Positions 35,837 to 44,798 of a DNA stretch of 64,000 bases are shown here, in pieces. Each line of letters opens with the position of its first letter. Positions within the stretch are counted from its first letter, which is position 1. The notes under the pieces were generated by a model. It saw nothing but the letters and a program-made list of their open reading frames with translations, did no database searches and was not told where the DNA came from. Source of the DNA: JBBQXH01 sp963710975 (GTDB lineage: Bacteria; Actinomycetota; Thermoleophilia; Gaiellales; Gaiellaceae); contig CAVQCG010000005.1 in the NCBI GenBank assembly GCA_963710975.1, positions 310,001 through 374,000 of the forward strand, in the 5' to 3' direction. A program made the position numbers and the translations under genes.

Positions 35837-36962
35837 CGAGAATCGAGTCGCCGCTCTCCGCGTCGAAGAGCTGGACGCCGGCGAGGTCGACCGCGAGCGT
35901 CAGACTCTGGCCCGGGGACGCCTGCGAGCGAGGATCGAGACGTGCTGCGAACGCGCCTGCGAGCTCGATCGGACGCTCGCCGATCTCGGATGCCTCCAGC
36001 CCGGGGACACGGAAGTACGCGAATGTCTCCGGGCCGAGCTGCTCCGTGATCTCGACCTCCGCGGGTAGCGTCAGGCCGGCCGCACCGTTCGCGAACCGCG
36101 CATCCTGGAAGGCTTCCGGGCGGAATCCGGCGAGCACGGCGCCGTCCCGAGTCGTCAGCCTCGAGCGCACGGCGTCGGAGAGCTCGAACCGGAAGGACCC
36201 GAGCTCGACCGCGCCCTCCGCGAGCCGTCCTGCGGCGAAGTTCATCGGCGGCGACCCGATGAAGCTCGCGACGAAGGTGTTCGCCGGATGGTGATAGAGC
36301 CGCTGCGGCGAGTCGACCTGCTGGATCACGCCCTTGCGCAGAACTGCGACCCGTGTTCCGAGCGTCATCGCCTCCGTCTGGTCGTGCGTCACGTAGAGCG
36401 TGGTGACGCCCAGACGTCGATGAAGCTTCACGAGCTCCGCCCGCATCTGCACCCGTAACTTCGCGTCGAGGTTCGACAACGGCTCGTCCATCAGGAACGC
36501 CTGCGGATGGCGGACGATCGCCCGGCCCATCGCGACCCGCTGGCGCTGGCCACCCGACAGCTCCTTCGGCTTGCGCTTCAGCAGCTCGTCGAGCCCGAGC
36601 AGGTGCGTCGCCTCGCTGACACGGGTCTCGATCTCGCCCTTGTCGAGCCGCTGCATCTTCAGCGGGAACGCGATGTTGTCGCGCACGGACATGTGCGGGT
36701 AGAGCGCGTAGTTCTGGAAGACCATCGCGACGTCCCGCTCCTTCGGCTCGAGCTCGTTCACCACGCGCTCGCCGATTGCGATCTCGCCCTCCGTCACCTC
36801 CTCGAGCCCGGCGACCATCCGGAGCGCTGTCGTCTTGCCGCACCCGGAAGGGCCGACGAGAATCATGAACTCGCCGTCCGGCACCTCGAGGCTCAGGGCG
36901 TCGACCGCCACCGTCCCGTCGGGAAACCGCTTCGTGACGTCGTTGAACTTGATCCCTGCCAT
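35829..36962 (-). CDS. sugar ABC transporter ATP-binding protein (UgpC/MsmK/MalK type)
   Basis: 377 residues, intact. Walker A GPSGCGKTTALRMVAGLE, Q-loop VFQNYALYPHMSV, signature LSGGQRQRVAMGRAI, Walker B LMDEPLSNLDAKLR, H-loop VTHDQTEAM. The C-terminal TOBE/OB-fold regulatory domain (GFRPEAFQDARF) marks the carbohydrate-uptake CUT1 family. It is the only MalK-type ATPase in the window, while two CUT1 receptor/permease sets lack one. It probably energises both, as known for MsmX/MsmK-type multitask ATPases. Confidence 0.93.
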   Translation of the reverse strand: MAGIKFNDVTKRFPDGTVAVDALSLEVPDGEFMILVGPSGCGKTTALRMVAGLEEVTEGEIAIGERVVNELEPKERDVAMVFQNYALYPHMSVRDNIAFPLKMQRLDKGEIETRVSEATHLLGLDELLKRKPKELSGGQRQRVAMGRAIVRHPQAFLMDEPLSNLDAKLRVQMRAELVKLHRRLGVTTLYVTHDQTEAMTLGTRVAVLRKGVIQQVDSPQRLYHHPANTFVASFIGSPPMNFAAGRLAEGAVELGSFRFELSDAVRSRLTTRDGAVLAGFRPEAFQDARFANGAAGLTLPAEVEITEQLGPETFAYFRVPGLEASEIGERPIELAGAFAARLDPRSQASPGQSLTLAVDLAGVQLFDAESGDSILGG

Positions 36963-36982
36963 TGGAACGCCCTTTCAGATGG

Positions 36983-37146
36983 TTGATCGGAAAGTGTGGT
37001 GCCGCCGGGGGCGGCTGAGACCGAGCATGAGCCGGTGATCGTTCCGAGCCCATAGCAGCGCTATGGGCGAGAACGAGCGGCGGCTCAGGCGAAGCGTCTC
37101 AGGCGTCATCCGGCGGTGCCACGGTTTCCGGTCAATTTCCGATCAA
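36983..37146. promoter_or_regulatory. three copies of an 11-bp box in the gap before the ABC ATPase gene
   Basis: tttccggtcaa (37125-37135) is directly followed by tttccgatcaa (37136-37146). An exact inverted copy of the latter, ttgatcggaaa, lies at 36983-36993. Between them is an 8-bp inverted repeat, cccatagc-agc-gctatggg (37049-37067). This 189-nt gap divides the lyase/enolase pair from the ATPase operon; the pattern suggests a regulator-binding region. Confidence 0.5.
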
Positions 37147-37151
37147 TCATC

Positions 37152-38270
37152 TCAGTCAGCTCTCATGCGGCTGACGACGTCGTCGTTCAGGTCGATGCCG
37201 AGGCCGGCCCCTGTCGGGACGGTGAGAGCACCGTCGCGCAGGACGAACGGCTCCCGGAGAAGGTCGCTCACGAGCGGTGAGCCTGCGACGGAGTACTCGG
37301 AGAGGGTCGGCCGGTCGAGCGTCGCCACGAAATGGAGCGATGCAGCGACGAGCACTCCGCTCGAGAAGCAATGGGGAACGATCTCGACGCTGCACTCCCG
37401 CTGCAGCGCCGCGATCTGGCGGGCGACCGTGAAGCCACCGCACCGCGCGATATCCGGCTGGAGGACGTCGACGTGCCCGCGCTCGACGAGCTCCCGGAAG
37501 GGCCGGATGGTGGCATCTGCCTCACCGGCCGCAACGCGAATCGGGACGGAATCGGAGAGCCGCCGGTATCCGTCGTAGTCATCGGCCGCGAGGGGCTCCT
37601 CGAGCCAGTAGAGCTGGGTGTCCTCGAGCCTGCGTGCAAGCTCCGCGGCCCGCTTGACCGAGTAGCCCATGCCGCCGTCGATCATGAGCAGACGATCAGG
37701 CCCGATCTCGTCCCGGGCTGTCCGGGCGAGAGCCACGTCGCGGTCGAGGTCACGGCCGAGCGGGCCCCAGCCGAGCTTGAGCGCCGGATAGCCGTCGGCG
37801 ACTGCTCTCTCGGCGATCCGGCGAACCTCGTCGGGGGTCTCGGGCATGACCTCGCTCGCGTACACCGGGATCTCCGTCCCGGGCGTGCCGCCGAGCAGCT
37901 CGCAGACAGGACGTCCTGCAGCCTTGCCCGCGATGTCCCAGAGGGCAATGTCGATTCCGCTCATGACGTGGAGCGCGGCCCCGAAGCGCCCGTAGTGATA
38001 CGTCCCGTCGAACATCAGCTTCCAGAGCCGCTCGATCTCCAGCGGGTTCTCGCCGACGAGCAGCTCGCCCAGCCCTCGCGCGACCGCGTGCGAGGACGGC
38101 ATCTCGATCATCGTTCTCGCGAGATACGGCGAGGTGTCCGCTTCGCCGATCCCGACAATGCCCTCGTCGGTGTGGATCCTGACGAGAAACGCGTCCTGCG
38201 TTCCGTCCGCGCGCCCGGTGTCGATCCGGTCCCGCCGGAGAACGATCGGCTCGACGGTGGTGATCTTCAC
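37152..38270 (-). CDS. mandelate racemase/muconate lactonizing enzyme family protein (sugar-acid dehydratase-like)
   Basis: 372-residue enolase-superfamily enzyme. N-terminal capping domain with GIVGIGEADTSPYLART, then the barrel: Lys in YPALKLGWGPLG, Asp in LMIDGGMGYS, Glu in WLEEPLAADDY, Glu in VAAGEADA, and the terminal His of IVPHCFSSGVLVAAS. The usual KxK pair is K-L-G here, so the second Lys is replaced. The His-based site suggests dehydration or racemisation of a hydroxy acid. GTG start overlaps the lyase stop (GTGA). Confidence 0.88.
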   Translation of the reverse strand: MKITTVEPIVLRRDRIDTGRADGTQDAFLVRIHTDEGIVGIGEADTSPYLARTMIEMPSSHAVARGLGELLVGENPLEIERLWKLMFDGTYHYGRFGAALHVMSGIDIALWDIAGKAAGRPVCELLGGTPGTEIPVYASEVMPETPDEVRRIAERAVADGYPALKLGWGPLGRDLDRDVALARTARDEIGPDRLLMIDGGMGYSVKRAAELARRLEDTQLYWLEEPLAADDYDGYRRLSDSVPIRVAAGEADATIRPFRELVERGHVDVLQPDIARCGGFTVARQIAALQRECSVEIVPHCFSSGVLVAASLHFVATLDRPTLSEYSVAGSPLVSDLLREPFVLRDGALTVPTGAGLGIDLNDDVVSRMRAD

Positions 38271-39621
38271 GGCTCCACCCTACTGCCCTGGCCGCCGGCG
38301 GCCCGAGCCGAGCGAGCGGAGAGTCCGAGGTACGAGGTGGGATCCATCAGGCGCTCGAGCTCCTCGGCCGTCAGGCGCGATGCGACCTCCGGCTCTTCGG
38401 CCAGCACGTCGATCAGACTGCGGCCCTCGCCACTGGCCCTGCGCGACGCCGAGAGAACGAGCGCATGCGCCGGCTCGTGCCCCATCGCAGCCCCGAGCCT
38501 CATCATCACAGCTTCCGCCATGATCTGGCCGCGGGTCAGATCGAGGTTCTGTCGCATCCGTGCCGCTGTCCACCTCGAGGTCACCGAGGACGGCGGCGAG
38601 CTTCGCGACGACTCCCGCGCAGAGGACGAACGCCTCGGGAAGCGCAATCCACTCGGTGGCCCAGAAGCCCATGTCGCGCTCGTAGGCGTGGGCAGGGGCG
38701 TCGGTGATCACGGAGACCTGGCCGCGAAGCAACCTGGCTCCGGCGACGATGTACTCGCAGGTCATCGGGTTGCGCTTCTGTGGCATCGTCGAGGAGCCCA
38801 CGTGCGCGTCCGTCGACGGCTCGGCGACCTCGGCGATCTCCGTGGACTGAAGCCGAACGACCTCGGACGCGATTCGCTCGGCTACAGCGCCGATCCCGCC
38901 GAGGGCATGCGCGAGGTCGCGCAGCCGATCGCGGGTTGCGTGCCAGTGGACGGCCGCGCAACCGAGACCGAGCCGGCGCGCGAACGCTTCCTGCACGGGG
39001 CCGGCGGCCTCGCCGAGCGTCGCGAAGGTTCCCGCCGCGCCGGAAAGCTGCGCGACGAGAGCTCTCTCCGCAGCGCTGCGCGAGCCGATCCCGGGCCCGA
39101 CCGAGCTCGTCGGCCCAGGTCGCCGCCTTCAGCCCGAAGGTGATCGGCACCGCGTGTTGCGCGTGCGTCCGTCCAGCCATGGGTGTCTCGGCGTGCTCGA
39201 TCGCGAGGTCGCAGGCCGCGTGCCACGCGCGATCGAGATCGCGCGCGATCGGCGCAATCGCGCGGCGTGCCTGGAGCACGAGCGCCGTATCGACGATGTC
39301 CTGCGTCGTCGCTCCCCAGTGAACCCAGCCGCCCGCGTCGCCGCAGCGCTCGACGAGCGCACGGATCAGAGGCACGAGCGGATGCTTGGACGCCGCGATG
39401 CCCTCCCGCAGCTCGCCGAGGTCGTAGCGGCTCGCATCGCACTCCGCGGCGATTCGCTCCGCGGCTGCCGCCGGAACGACACCGACCTCGGCCTCGGCCT
39501 CGGCGAGCACCCGCTCGACGTCGAGCCACGCCTGAACGAGCGCCCGCGACTCGAAGACCGCTCGCACCTCCTCGGTGCCGTACAGGTCGCGGAGCACCTC
39601 GCAATCGAGGGTGAGCGGCAC
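38267..39621 (-). CDS. fumarase/aspartase-superfamily lyase (adenylosuccinate lyase/CMLE-like), frame broken twice
   Basis: About 450 residues after repair. N-terminus (TLDCEVLRDLYGTEEVRAVF), WVHWGATTQDIVDTALVLQA, and AGRTHAQHAVPITFGLKAAT are in one frame. The fumarase signature GSSTMPQKRNPMTCEYIVAG and EWIALPEAFVLCAG are in a second frame after about 39075. The C-terminus (NLDLTRGQIMAEAVMMRLGA to the TGA) is in a third after about 38570. All core motifs are present. It resembles 3-carboxymuconate cycloisomerase and adenylosuccinate lyase, not purine-pathway context. Coupled to the enolase-family gene, so it likely adds or eliminates across a C-C or C-N bond of a dicarboxylate. Confidence 0.8.
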
Positions 39622-39734
39622 GTCAGCGGCAGCGCGAGATCAGACTAGGCATACGATTGACCAGCGAGACTAGAATGCCTGGTTCAACGGTGTCAAGCGC
39701 CGACCGTCCCATCAGGAACGAGGATGATCCGCCG

Positions 39735-40736
39735 ATGACGAAGACCACCGCTCGCCTCAGGGATGTCGCAGCGGCCGCGGGTGTCGACGCGTCGGTCGTC
39801 TCGCGGGTTCTCTCCGGCGACACGCGTCTCTCGATACGGCCCGAGACGCGCCAGCGTGTTCTCGACGCGGCGACACAGCTCCACTACCGCCCGAATACGG
39901 CCGCGCGAACCCTGAAGACGGCTCGAACGATGGCCATCGGGATGATCGTCCCCGATCTTGCGAACGTGAACTACGCGACGATCGCGCAGGGCGCCGAAGA
40001 GCAGGCGGCCACGGCCGGGTATGCGCTGCTCATCGCGAGCGGCTCGCACACCGAGCGACTCGGGGACCTGCACGGGCGAATCGACGGACTTCTGGTCGGG
40101 ATGGCGACGAGCGAGACGCCCCGTGTCGGCGACTTCGGCCATGGTGTTCCGGCGCTCCTCGTCAACCGGCGAGAACCGTGCGGTATCGCCAGCGTCACCG
40201 TGGACGACGAGTCCGGTGCCTTCGTCGCGACGCAGTACCTGACCTCGCTTGGCCACGCACGCATCGGGCACATCGCCGGACCGCAAAACGCCGACACCGC
40301 TCGGCGGCGACTGGCCGGGTACGGGCGCGGGCTCGCGGCCGCCGGAATCGGTCGTGCCGGCGAGCTCATTGCCGAATCGTCGTTCGACGAGGCAGGGGGC
40401 AACGTCGCGGCAACGCGCCTCCTGCGGCTCGAGCCGCGCCCGACCGCCCTGTTCGTCGGCAACGTCCGTGCAGCGATCGGAGCGATGGCCGCGGCCCGGC
40501 GGCTCGGTCTGCGGATACCTGACGACGTGTCGGTCGTCGGCTTCCACGACGCTCCCTTCGCCGGCTATCTCGACCCGCCGCTGACGACGGTCCGGCTGCC
40601 CCTGGTCGAGATGGGGCGGCAGGCAGTTGATCACCTGCTGGCGCTCCTGAACGGGGATCCGGTCGAGGACTCGATGGTCGGAACCCCGCCCGAGCTGGTC
40701 GTTCGTGCGTCGGCCGCCGCTCGCGCTACCCCTTGA
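39735..40736 (+). CDS. LacI-family transcriptional regulator
   Basis: 333 residues. N-terminal helix-turn-helix ARLRDVAAAAGVDASVVSRV, hinge YRPNTAARTLKTARTMAIGM, then a periplasmic-binding-like sugar domain (GMIVPDLANVNYATIAQGAE, TVDDESGAFVATQYLTSLGH, VVGFHDAPFAGYLDPPLTTV). ATG 39735 has GAGGAT about 11 nt upstream; an earlier ATG would add 26 residues. Divergent from the lyase operon (113-nt gap) and convergent with the sugar permease genes (11-nt overlap). It probably represses one of them. Confidence 0.9.
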   Translation: MTKTTARLRDVAAAAGVDASVVSRVLSGDTRLSIRPETRQRVLDAATQLHYRPNTAARTLKTARTMAIGMIVPDLANVNYATIAQGAEEQAATAGYALLIASGSHTERLGDLHGRIDGLLVGMATSETPRVGDFGHGVPALLVNRREPCGIASVTVDDESGAFVATQYLTSLGHARIGHIAGPQNADTARRRLAGYGRGLAAAGIGRAGELIAESSFDEAGGNVAATRLLRLEPRPTALFVGNVRAAIGAMAAARRLGLRIPDDVSVVGFHDAPFAGYLDPPLTTVRLPLVEMGRQAVDHLLALLNGDPVEDSMVGTPPELVVRASAAARATP

Positions 40737-41604
40737 CGGCACCCGCGGTCAGACCGCGGATGAAGAACCGCTGCAGCACGAGGTACAGGATCACCATCGG
40801 GATCGTCGCCCAGAGCATTCCGGCCATGACGAGCGGGATGTCGAGGTGATAGCGGGAGCGGAAGATCGTCACGCCGACCATGAGGGTGCGAAGGCTCTCG
40901 CTCTGCAGGAAGATCACCGCGATCAGGACCTCGTTCCAGACCCAGAGAGCCTGGACGGTCGCGACGGTGACGAGTGCGGGAAGCGACAGCGGGAGCACGA
41001 TCGACACAAGCATCCGCGTGTGGCCCGCGCCGTCGAGCCTGGCGGCCTCGAGGAGGTCGCGTGGCATCGTCCGGAAGAAGCTGGCAAGAAGAAAGGTCGA
41101 GAACGGCAGAAGCAGGCCCGTATAGATCACGATCACGCCGCGATAGGTATTCAGCTGACCGGCGTCGGCCATGACCTGGAAAAGCGGAACGACGAGCACG
41201 ATCGGCGGCAGCACCATCAGAGCGATGAGGAAGCTCAGAAGCCAGGGACCGGGCTTCCAGCGCATCAGCGCGATCGGGTACGCAGCGAGTGCGCCGATCA
41301 CGGTCGAGAGCAGCACCGACGCCGCGGTGAACACGAACGAGTTGAAGAGCCACCGGTAGAGGTCTCCGTCATGGAGCGCATCGCCGAGAGTCGAGAACGT
41401 CGGGCTTCTCGGGATTCCATACGGGTTCGACAGGTACTCGTCGTTCGTCTTGAAGCTGTTCGCAACCATGAAGTAGACGGGCACGAGCGCAACGAAGACG
41501 AAGAGCAGCAGGAAGAGGTGCTTCAGCAGGCGGCCGGGCCAGGAGCGCGGCGAGCTGGCCCCTGCAGGTCGCAGCGTCGGCGAGGTCTCAGCCCTCGACG
41601 CCAA
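40726..41604 (-). CDS. sugar ABC transporter permease (MalG/CUT1 type)
   Basis: 292 residues with six hydrophobic segments, VPVYFMVANSFKTNDEYLSN at the first outer loop, and the EAA coupling loop MPRDLLEAARLDGAGHTRML. Ends FIRGLTAGAVKG, common in this family. TTG start at 41604 with GGAG 4 nt upstream, overlapping the MalF gene by 17 nt. Confidence 0.92.
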   Translation of the reverse strand: MASRAETSPTLRPAGASSPRSWPGRLLKHLFLLLFVFVALVPVYFMVANSFKTNDEYLSNPYGIPRSPTFSTLGDALHDGDLYRWLFNSFVFTAASVLLSTVIGALAAYPIALMRWKPGPWLLSFLIALMVLPPIVLVVPLFQVMADAGQLNTYRGVIVIYTGLLLPFSTFLLASFFRTMPRDLLEAARLDGAGHTRMLVSIVLPLSLPALVTVATVQALWVWNEVLIAVIFLQSESLRTLMVGVTIFRSRYHLDIPLVMAGMLWATIPMVILYLVLQRFFIRGLTAGAVKG

Positions 41605-42466
41605 GGAGCTCCACCCGCCTCACGAGCCACAGCCGGACGATGATGAGAACGCTGACGAAGCCGAGCAGCGTCACTGCTGCGGCTGCGCCGATTCCGATGA
41701 CGGTGTTCTGAAACGTCTGCTGATAGATGTAGTACTCGCTGACGACCGTCGAGTTCCCCGGCCCACCCGCCGTCATCACGTAGATGTAGGCGAAGACCCA
41801 CGACAGCATCGTGATCAGCTCGACGATCGCGTAGAACACGATTGCCGGCGCGAGCTGCGGCACCGTGACGTATCGGAGGCGGCGCCACCAGCCCGCTCCG
41901 TCGATCCGGGCGGCTTCGAACATGTCCTCCGGAACCGAGATCAGCCGAGCGAGGAAGACGATCACCCCGAACCCGAGCTCCTTCCAGATGACGACCGCCA
42001 TGATCGTCGGGAGAGCCCAGGTCGAGGTTCCGAGCCAATCCTGTGCCAGCGCCCCGAGGCCGACGCTCTGGAGCGCGCTGTTGATCAGACCCTTCTGCTG
42101 GAAGAGGTAGCCGAAGACGATGCCGACGACGGGGATGGAGAGCACGTACGGAAGGAAGACGAAGGTGCGGTAGGCCTTCCACCCCCGGATCTGGTCGTGC
42201 AACACGGCTGCGATGATCGTCGAGAGGACGATGAGCACCGGCACGCAGAGCAGCAGCTTCGCGTTGTTCGTGATCGCCCGCCAGAAGAGCGAGTCGGAAT
42301 AGACGTACCGGTAGTTGTCGAGGCCGACGAATTCGCTCGGGATGTACGCCGACCCGACTTGCTGGAAGCTGTAGCGGACGAGCGCAACGAGTGGGTAGAG
42401 AAAGACGACGCCGACGCCGACGAGGAGCGGGGCGCAGAAGAGCCACGGCTTGAGGCGATGCGGCAT
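41588..42466 (-). CDS. sugar ABC transporter permease (MalF/CUT1 type)
   Basis: 292 residues. First helix WLFCAPLLVGVGVVFLYPLV, VGLDNYRYVYSDSLFWRAIT, and coupling loop VPEDMFEAARIDGAGWWRRL. Forms the heterodimeric channel with the MalG protein. Starts 66 nt after the receptor gene, across a strong hairpin. Confidence 0.92.
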   Translation of the reverse strand: MPHRLKPWLFCAPLLVGVGVVFLYPLVALVRYSFQQVGSAYIPSEFVGLDNYRYVYSDSLFWRAITNNAKLLLCVPVLIVLSTIIAAVLHDQIRGWKAYRTFVFLPYVLSIPVVGIVFGYLFQQKGLINSALQSVGLGALAQDWLGTSTWALPTIMAVVIWKELGFGVIVFLARLISVPEDMFEAARIDGAGWWRRLRYVTVPQLAPAIVFYAIVELITMLSWVFAYIYVMTAGGPGNSTVVSEYYIYQQTFQNTVIGIGAAAAVTLLGFVSVLIIVRLWLVRRVELLGVEG

Positions 42467-42476
42467 CGGATGGATC

Positions 42477-42505
42477 GGGCGCGGCCGGTCTCGCCGGCCG
42501 CGCCC
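42477..42505 (-). promoter_or_regulatory. 12-bp perfect stem-loop between receptor and permease genes
   Basis: gggcgcggccgg and ccggccgcgccc flank a 5-nt loop. No U tract follows, so it may stabilise receptor mRNA or partly stop transcription, a common way to express the receptor above the permeases. Confidence 0.6.
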
Positions 42506-42531
42506 GTCTGTTCTTCGACTGGTCTAGCGTC

Positions 42532-43995
42532 CTAGCCTGTGAGCCACGACTGGAAGTTCTCGACCCCAGCCGGATTTGCCTTGCGCCATTTCACGAGCGC
42601 GTCCTGGCACGTCTGCAGCGCACCGTTGACGTCGATCTCGCCGGCCATCATCTTCTGGAAGACGACGAACCGGCAGTTGGGGTCGAGATCGACCGGGGTG
42701 TAGTTGGCGCTCCACCAGATCGAGTTGTTCTGTCCGAGCCAGTCGAGCATCTGTTGGTCGGTCGCGCTCGACACCTGGGAGGAATCCCAGTTCGTCGAGG
42801 TCGGGAACGTGCCCGTCGCATCGTAGAGCGCCTGCAGGTTCTCGGGCTCTTGCAGGAATGCCAGGAAGGCTCCCGCAACTTCCTTGTTCTCCGACCACTG
42901 GGTCACCTGGAAGCCGTTCCCCGTGTTCGCGAGCCCGTCAGCCCAGCCGGCATCCGTGAACGCCGGCATCGTCAGGAGCCCGACGTTGATCCCGTTCGAC
43001 TGCGCGTCCGCGATCACCGACTGGACACCCGGCGCCCCGAACACCATGGCGGTCTTGCCGTTCTGCCAGAGGGCGAGCCCGTCGGCGAAGGTGAGCGAGT
43101 TCGCGTCCGAGTTGAAGTACGGCTTCATGTCGAACAGCTTGGTCATCCAGTCCTGCCACTGTGCGTCCGTCGCGATGTCACCGTCGATGGTGAGCTGCTT
43201 GAGGGTGTCCGGATCGTTGACGGCCTGACGTTCGAGCTGACCGGACGCCGCGATCTCGGCGCCGAACCCGTCCTTGAGGCCGAGGGCGAGCGGCGTGATC
43301 CCGGCGGCGCTGATCTTCTCGAGGGCCGCCATCCACTCGTCCCACGTGGTCGGCGGGCTGTTCGGATCGAGGCCGGCCTTCTGGAGTAGGTCGAGATTGA
43401 CGACGATCGGGTACACGAACTTGTACAGCGGGTAGTCCCAGGTCTTCCCCTGCCAGAGCGTCTCCTGCGTCGAGGGGTTCGCCTCGATGTCAGCCGGGGC
43501 GAGAACCTCCTCGTTCGGGACGGTGCAACCCTTCCAGGACAGCTCGAGCGACCAGCTCCCGCTCCAGTTGTACCAGAGGTCCGGGCCGCTCTTCGACTGG
43601 CACGCGGTCTGCTGGGTCTGCACCCACGTGTTCGTGTCGTACGTGGTCGCCTCGATCTTGACGTTCGGGTATTTCGCCTCGAACGCGGCGATCGTCGAAT
43701 CCATCCACGCCTCGATCCCCGGTACCTCGAGATCGCCGAGCCACCAGAGCTTGACCGTCACGTCGCCGGCCGAGGCAACGTCGTACTCGCTGCCGAGCCC
43801 GCTCCCGGTGGCGGCCGTGTCACCGCCCGCAGCCTCCGTCGTCGCGGCGGCCTGGGTCGTTACCGCCTGGGTCTCGGGCGCAGCCGCGGTCGTCTCTCCC
43901 CCGCCACCTCCGCCGCACCCCGCGGCGACGGCGAGCAGCGCCGCGACGGCACCGAGGCCAAACCACCGCAGCAGTCCTTTGGTCGATCCCCTCAT
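42532..43995 (-). CDS. sugar ABC transporter substrate-binding lipoprotein (family 1)
   Basis: 487 residues. Signal peptide and lipobox (LLAVAAGCGGGG), Thr/Ala/Glu linker, then the extracellular binding domain: DVTVKLWWLGDLEVPGIEAW, FEAKYPNVKIEATTYDTNTW, DGLALWQNGKTAMVFGAPG. ATG 43995 has AGGAGG upstream. Captures a saccharide for the downstream MalF/MalG permeases. Confidence 0.9.
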   Translation of the reverse strand: MRGSTKGLLRWFGLGAVAALLAVAAGCGGGGGGETTAAAPETQAVTTQAAATTEAAGGDTAATGSGLGSEYDVASAGDVTVKLWWLGDLEVPGIEAWMDSTIAAFEAKYPNVKIEATTYDTNTWVQTQQTACQSKSGPDLWYNWSGSWSLELSWKGCTVPNEEVLAPADIEANPSTQETLWQGKTWDYPLYKFVYPIVVNLDLLQKAGLDPNSPPTTWDEWMAALEKISAAGITPLALGLKDGFGAEIAASGQLERQAVNDPDTLKQLTIDGDIATDAQWQDWMTKLFDMKPYFNSDANSLTFADGLALWQNGKTAMVFGAPGVQSVIADAQSNGINVGLLTMPAFTDAGWADGLANTGNGFQVTQWSENKEVAGAFLAFLQEPENLQALYDATGTFPTSTNWDSSQVSSATDQQMLDWLGQNNSIWWSANYTPVDLDPNCRFVVFQKMMAGEIDVNGALQTCQDALVKWRKANPAGVENFQSWLTG

Positions 43996-44024
43996 CACTC
44001 CTCCTTCTCGTTCTTGCTGTCGAA

Positions 44025-44798
44025 TCAACCTGCTGGAATCGAGGTCAGCGCGCCGTCGATCGTGAGCACCGACCCGGTGATGTAGGACGCGTCGTCCGAG
44101 CTCAGGTAGACGGCGAGCTTCCCGACCTCGGACGGCATGCCGAGGCGATGGGCCGGCACGATGTCGAGGTAGAACTGCTCGTCGATCGCCCCGCGCGCGA
44201 CGTCCGCATCCCACATCGGCGTGCGCAGGACACCGGGGCAGATGGCATTGACGCGGACTCCGTCGGGCGCCCACTCGCCCGCGGCCACCTTCGTCATCAT
44301 GATCACCGCCGCCTTTGGCGTCGAGTAGGTCATCCGTCCCGGGTTCGGCGAGAAGCCGCGGATCGACGAGATGTTGATCACCGACCCGGCCTTGCGCGGC
44401 AGCATGCGGCGGCCCGCTGCTCGCATGCAGAAGAAGACGCCCGTCTGCATCACGGCGATCGAGTCGTGCCACTCGTCGTCGCTCACGTCCTGGGTGTGCG
44501 GCCCGACACGGCTGATGCCCGCGTTGTTGACGACGATGTCGACCTTTCCGAAGTCGCGAACGACACCGTCGAACGTCGCCTCGACCTGGTCTCCCTTCGC
44601 CACGTCCGTCGGATAGGCACGCGACTGAACGCCGAGAGCCGCGAGTTCCTCCGCAGCGCGCTCCGCTGCCTCCACGTTGATCTCGGCGACCGCGACCGCC
44701 GCGCCCGCGAGCGCCAGCTCCTCGGCAATGCCACGGCCGAGGCCGCTTCCTGCGCCCGTCACGATTGCGACCTTCCCGTCAAGCACCGCCACCGGCAC
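44025..44798 (-). CDS. SDR-family oxidoreductase
   Basis: 257 residues. TGAGSGLGRGIAEELALAG, VVNNAGISRVG, Ser in VINISSIRGF, catalytic YSTPKAAV, and SVLTIDGALTS at the end. Position 37 is Glu (VAEINVEAAER), favouring NAD. GTG start overlaps the iclR 3' end by 20 nt; followed by the receptor gene 29 nt later. Probably the first catabolic step for the imported sugar. Confidence 0.87.
   Translation of the reverse strand: MPVAVLDGKVAIVTGAGSGLGRGIAEELALAGAAVAVAEINVEAAERAAEELAALGVQSRAYPTDVAKGDQVEATFDGVVRDFGKVDIVVNNAGISRVGPHTQDVSDDEWHDSIAVMQTGVFFCMRAAGRRMLPRKAGSVINISSIRGFSPNPGRMTYSTPKAAVIMMTKVAAGEWAPDGVRVNAICPGVLRTPMWDADVARGAIDEQFYLDIVPAHRLGMPSEVGKLAVYLSSDDASYITGSVLTIDGALTSIPAG

Noticed and set aside
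39622..39734. A LacI operator in the lyase/lacI gap
   Set aside because: Only a loose aggcat...atgcct inverted repeat was seen; it lacks the AANCGNTT-type core found at 62.7 kb.
43995..44472. A longer N-terminus for the 42.5-kb receptor
   Set aside because: The extension runs antiparallel through the SDR gene. The ATG at 43995 has a strong AGGAGG and begins a normal lipoprotein signal.
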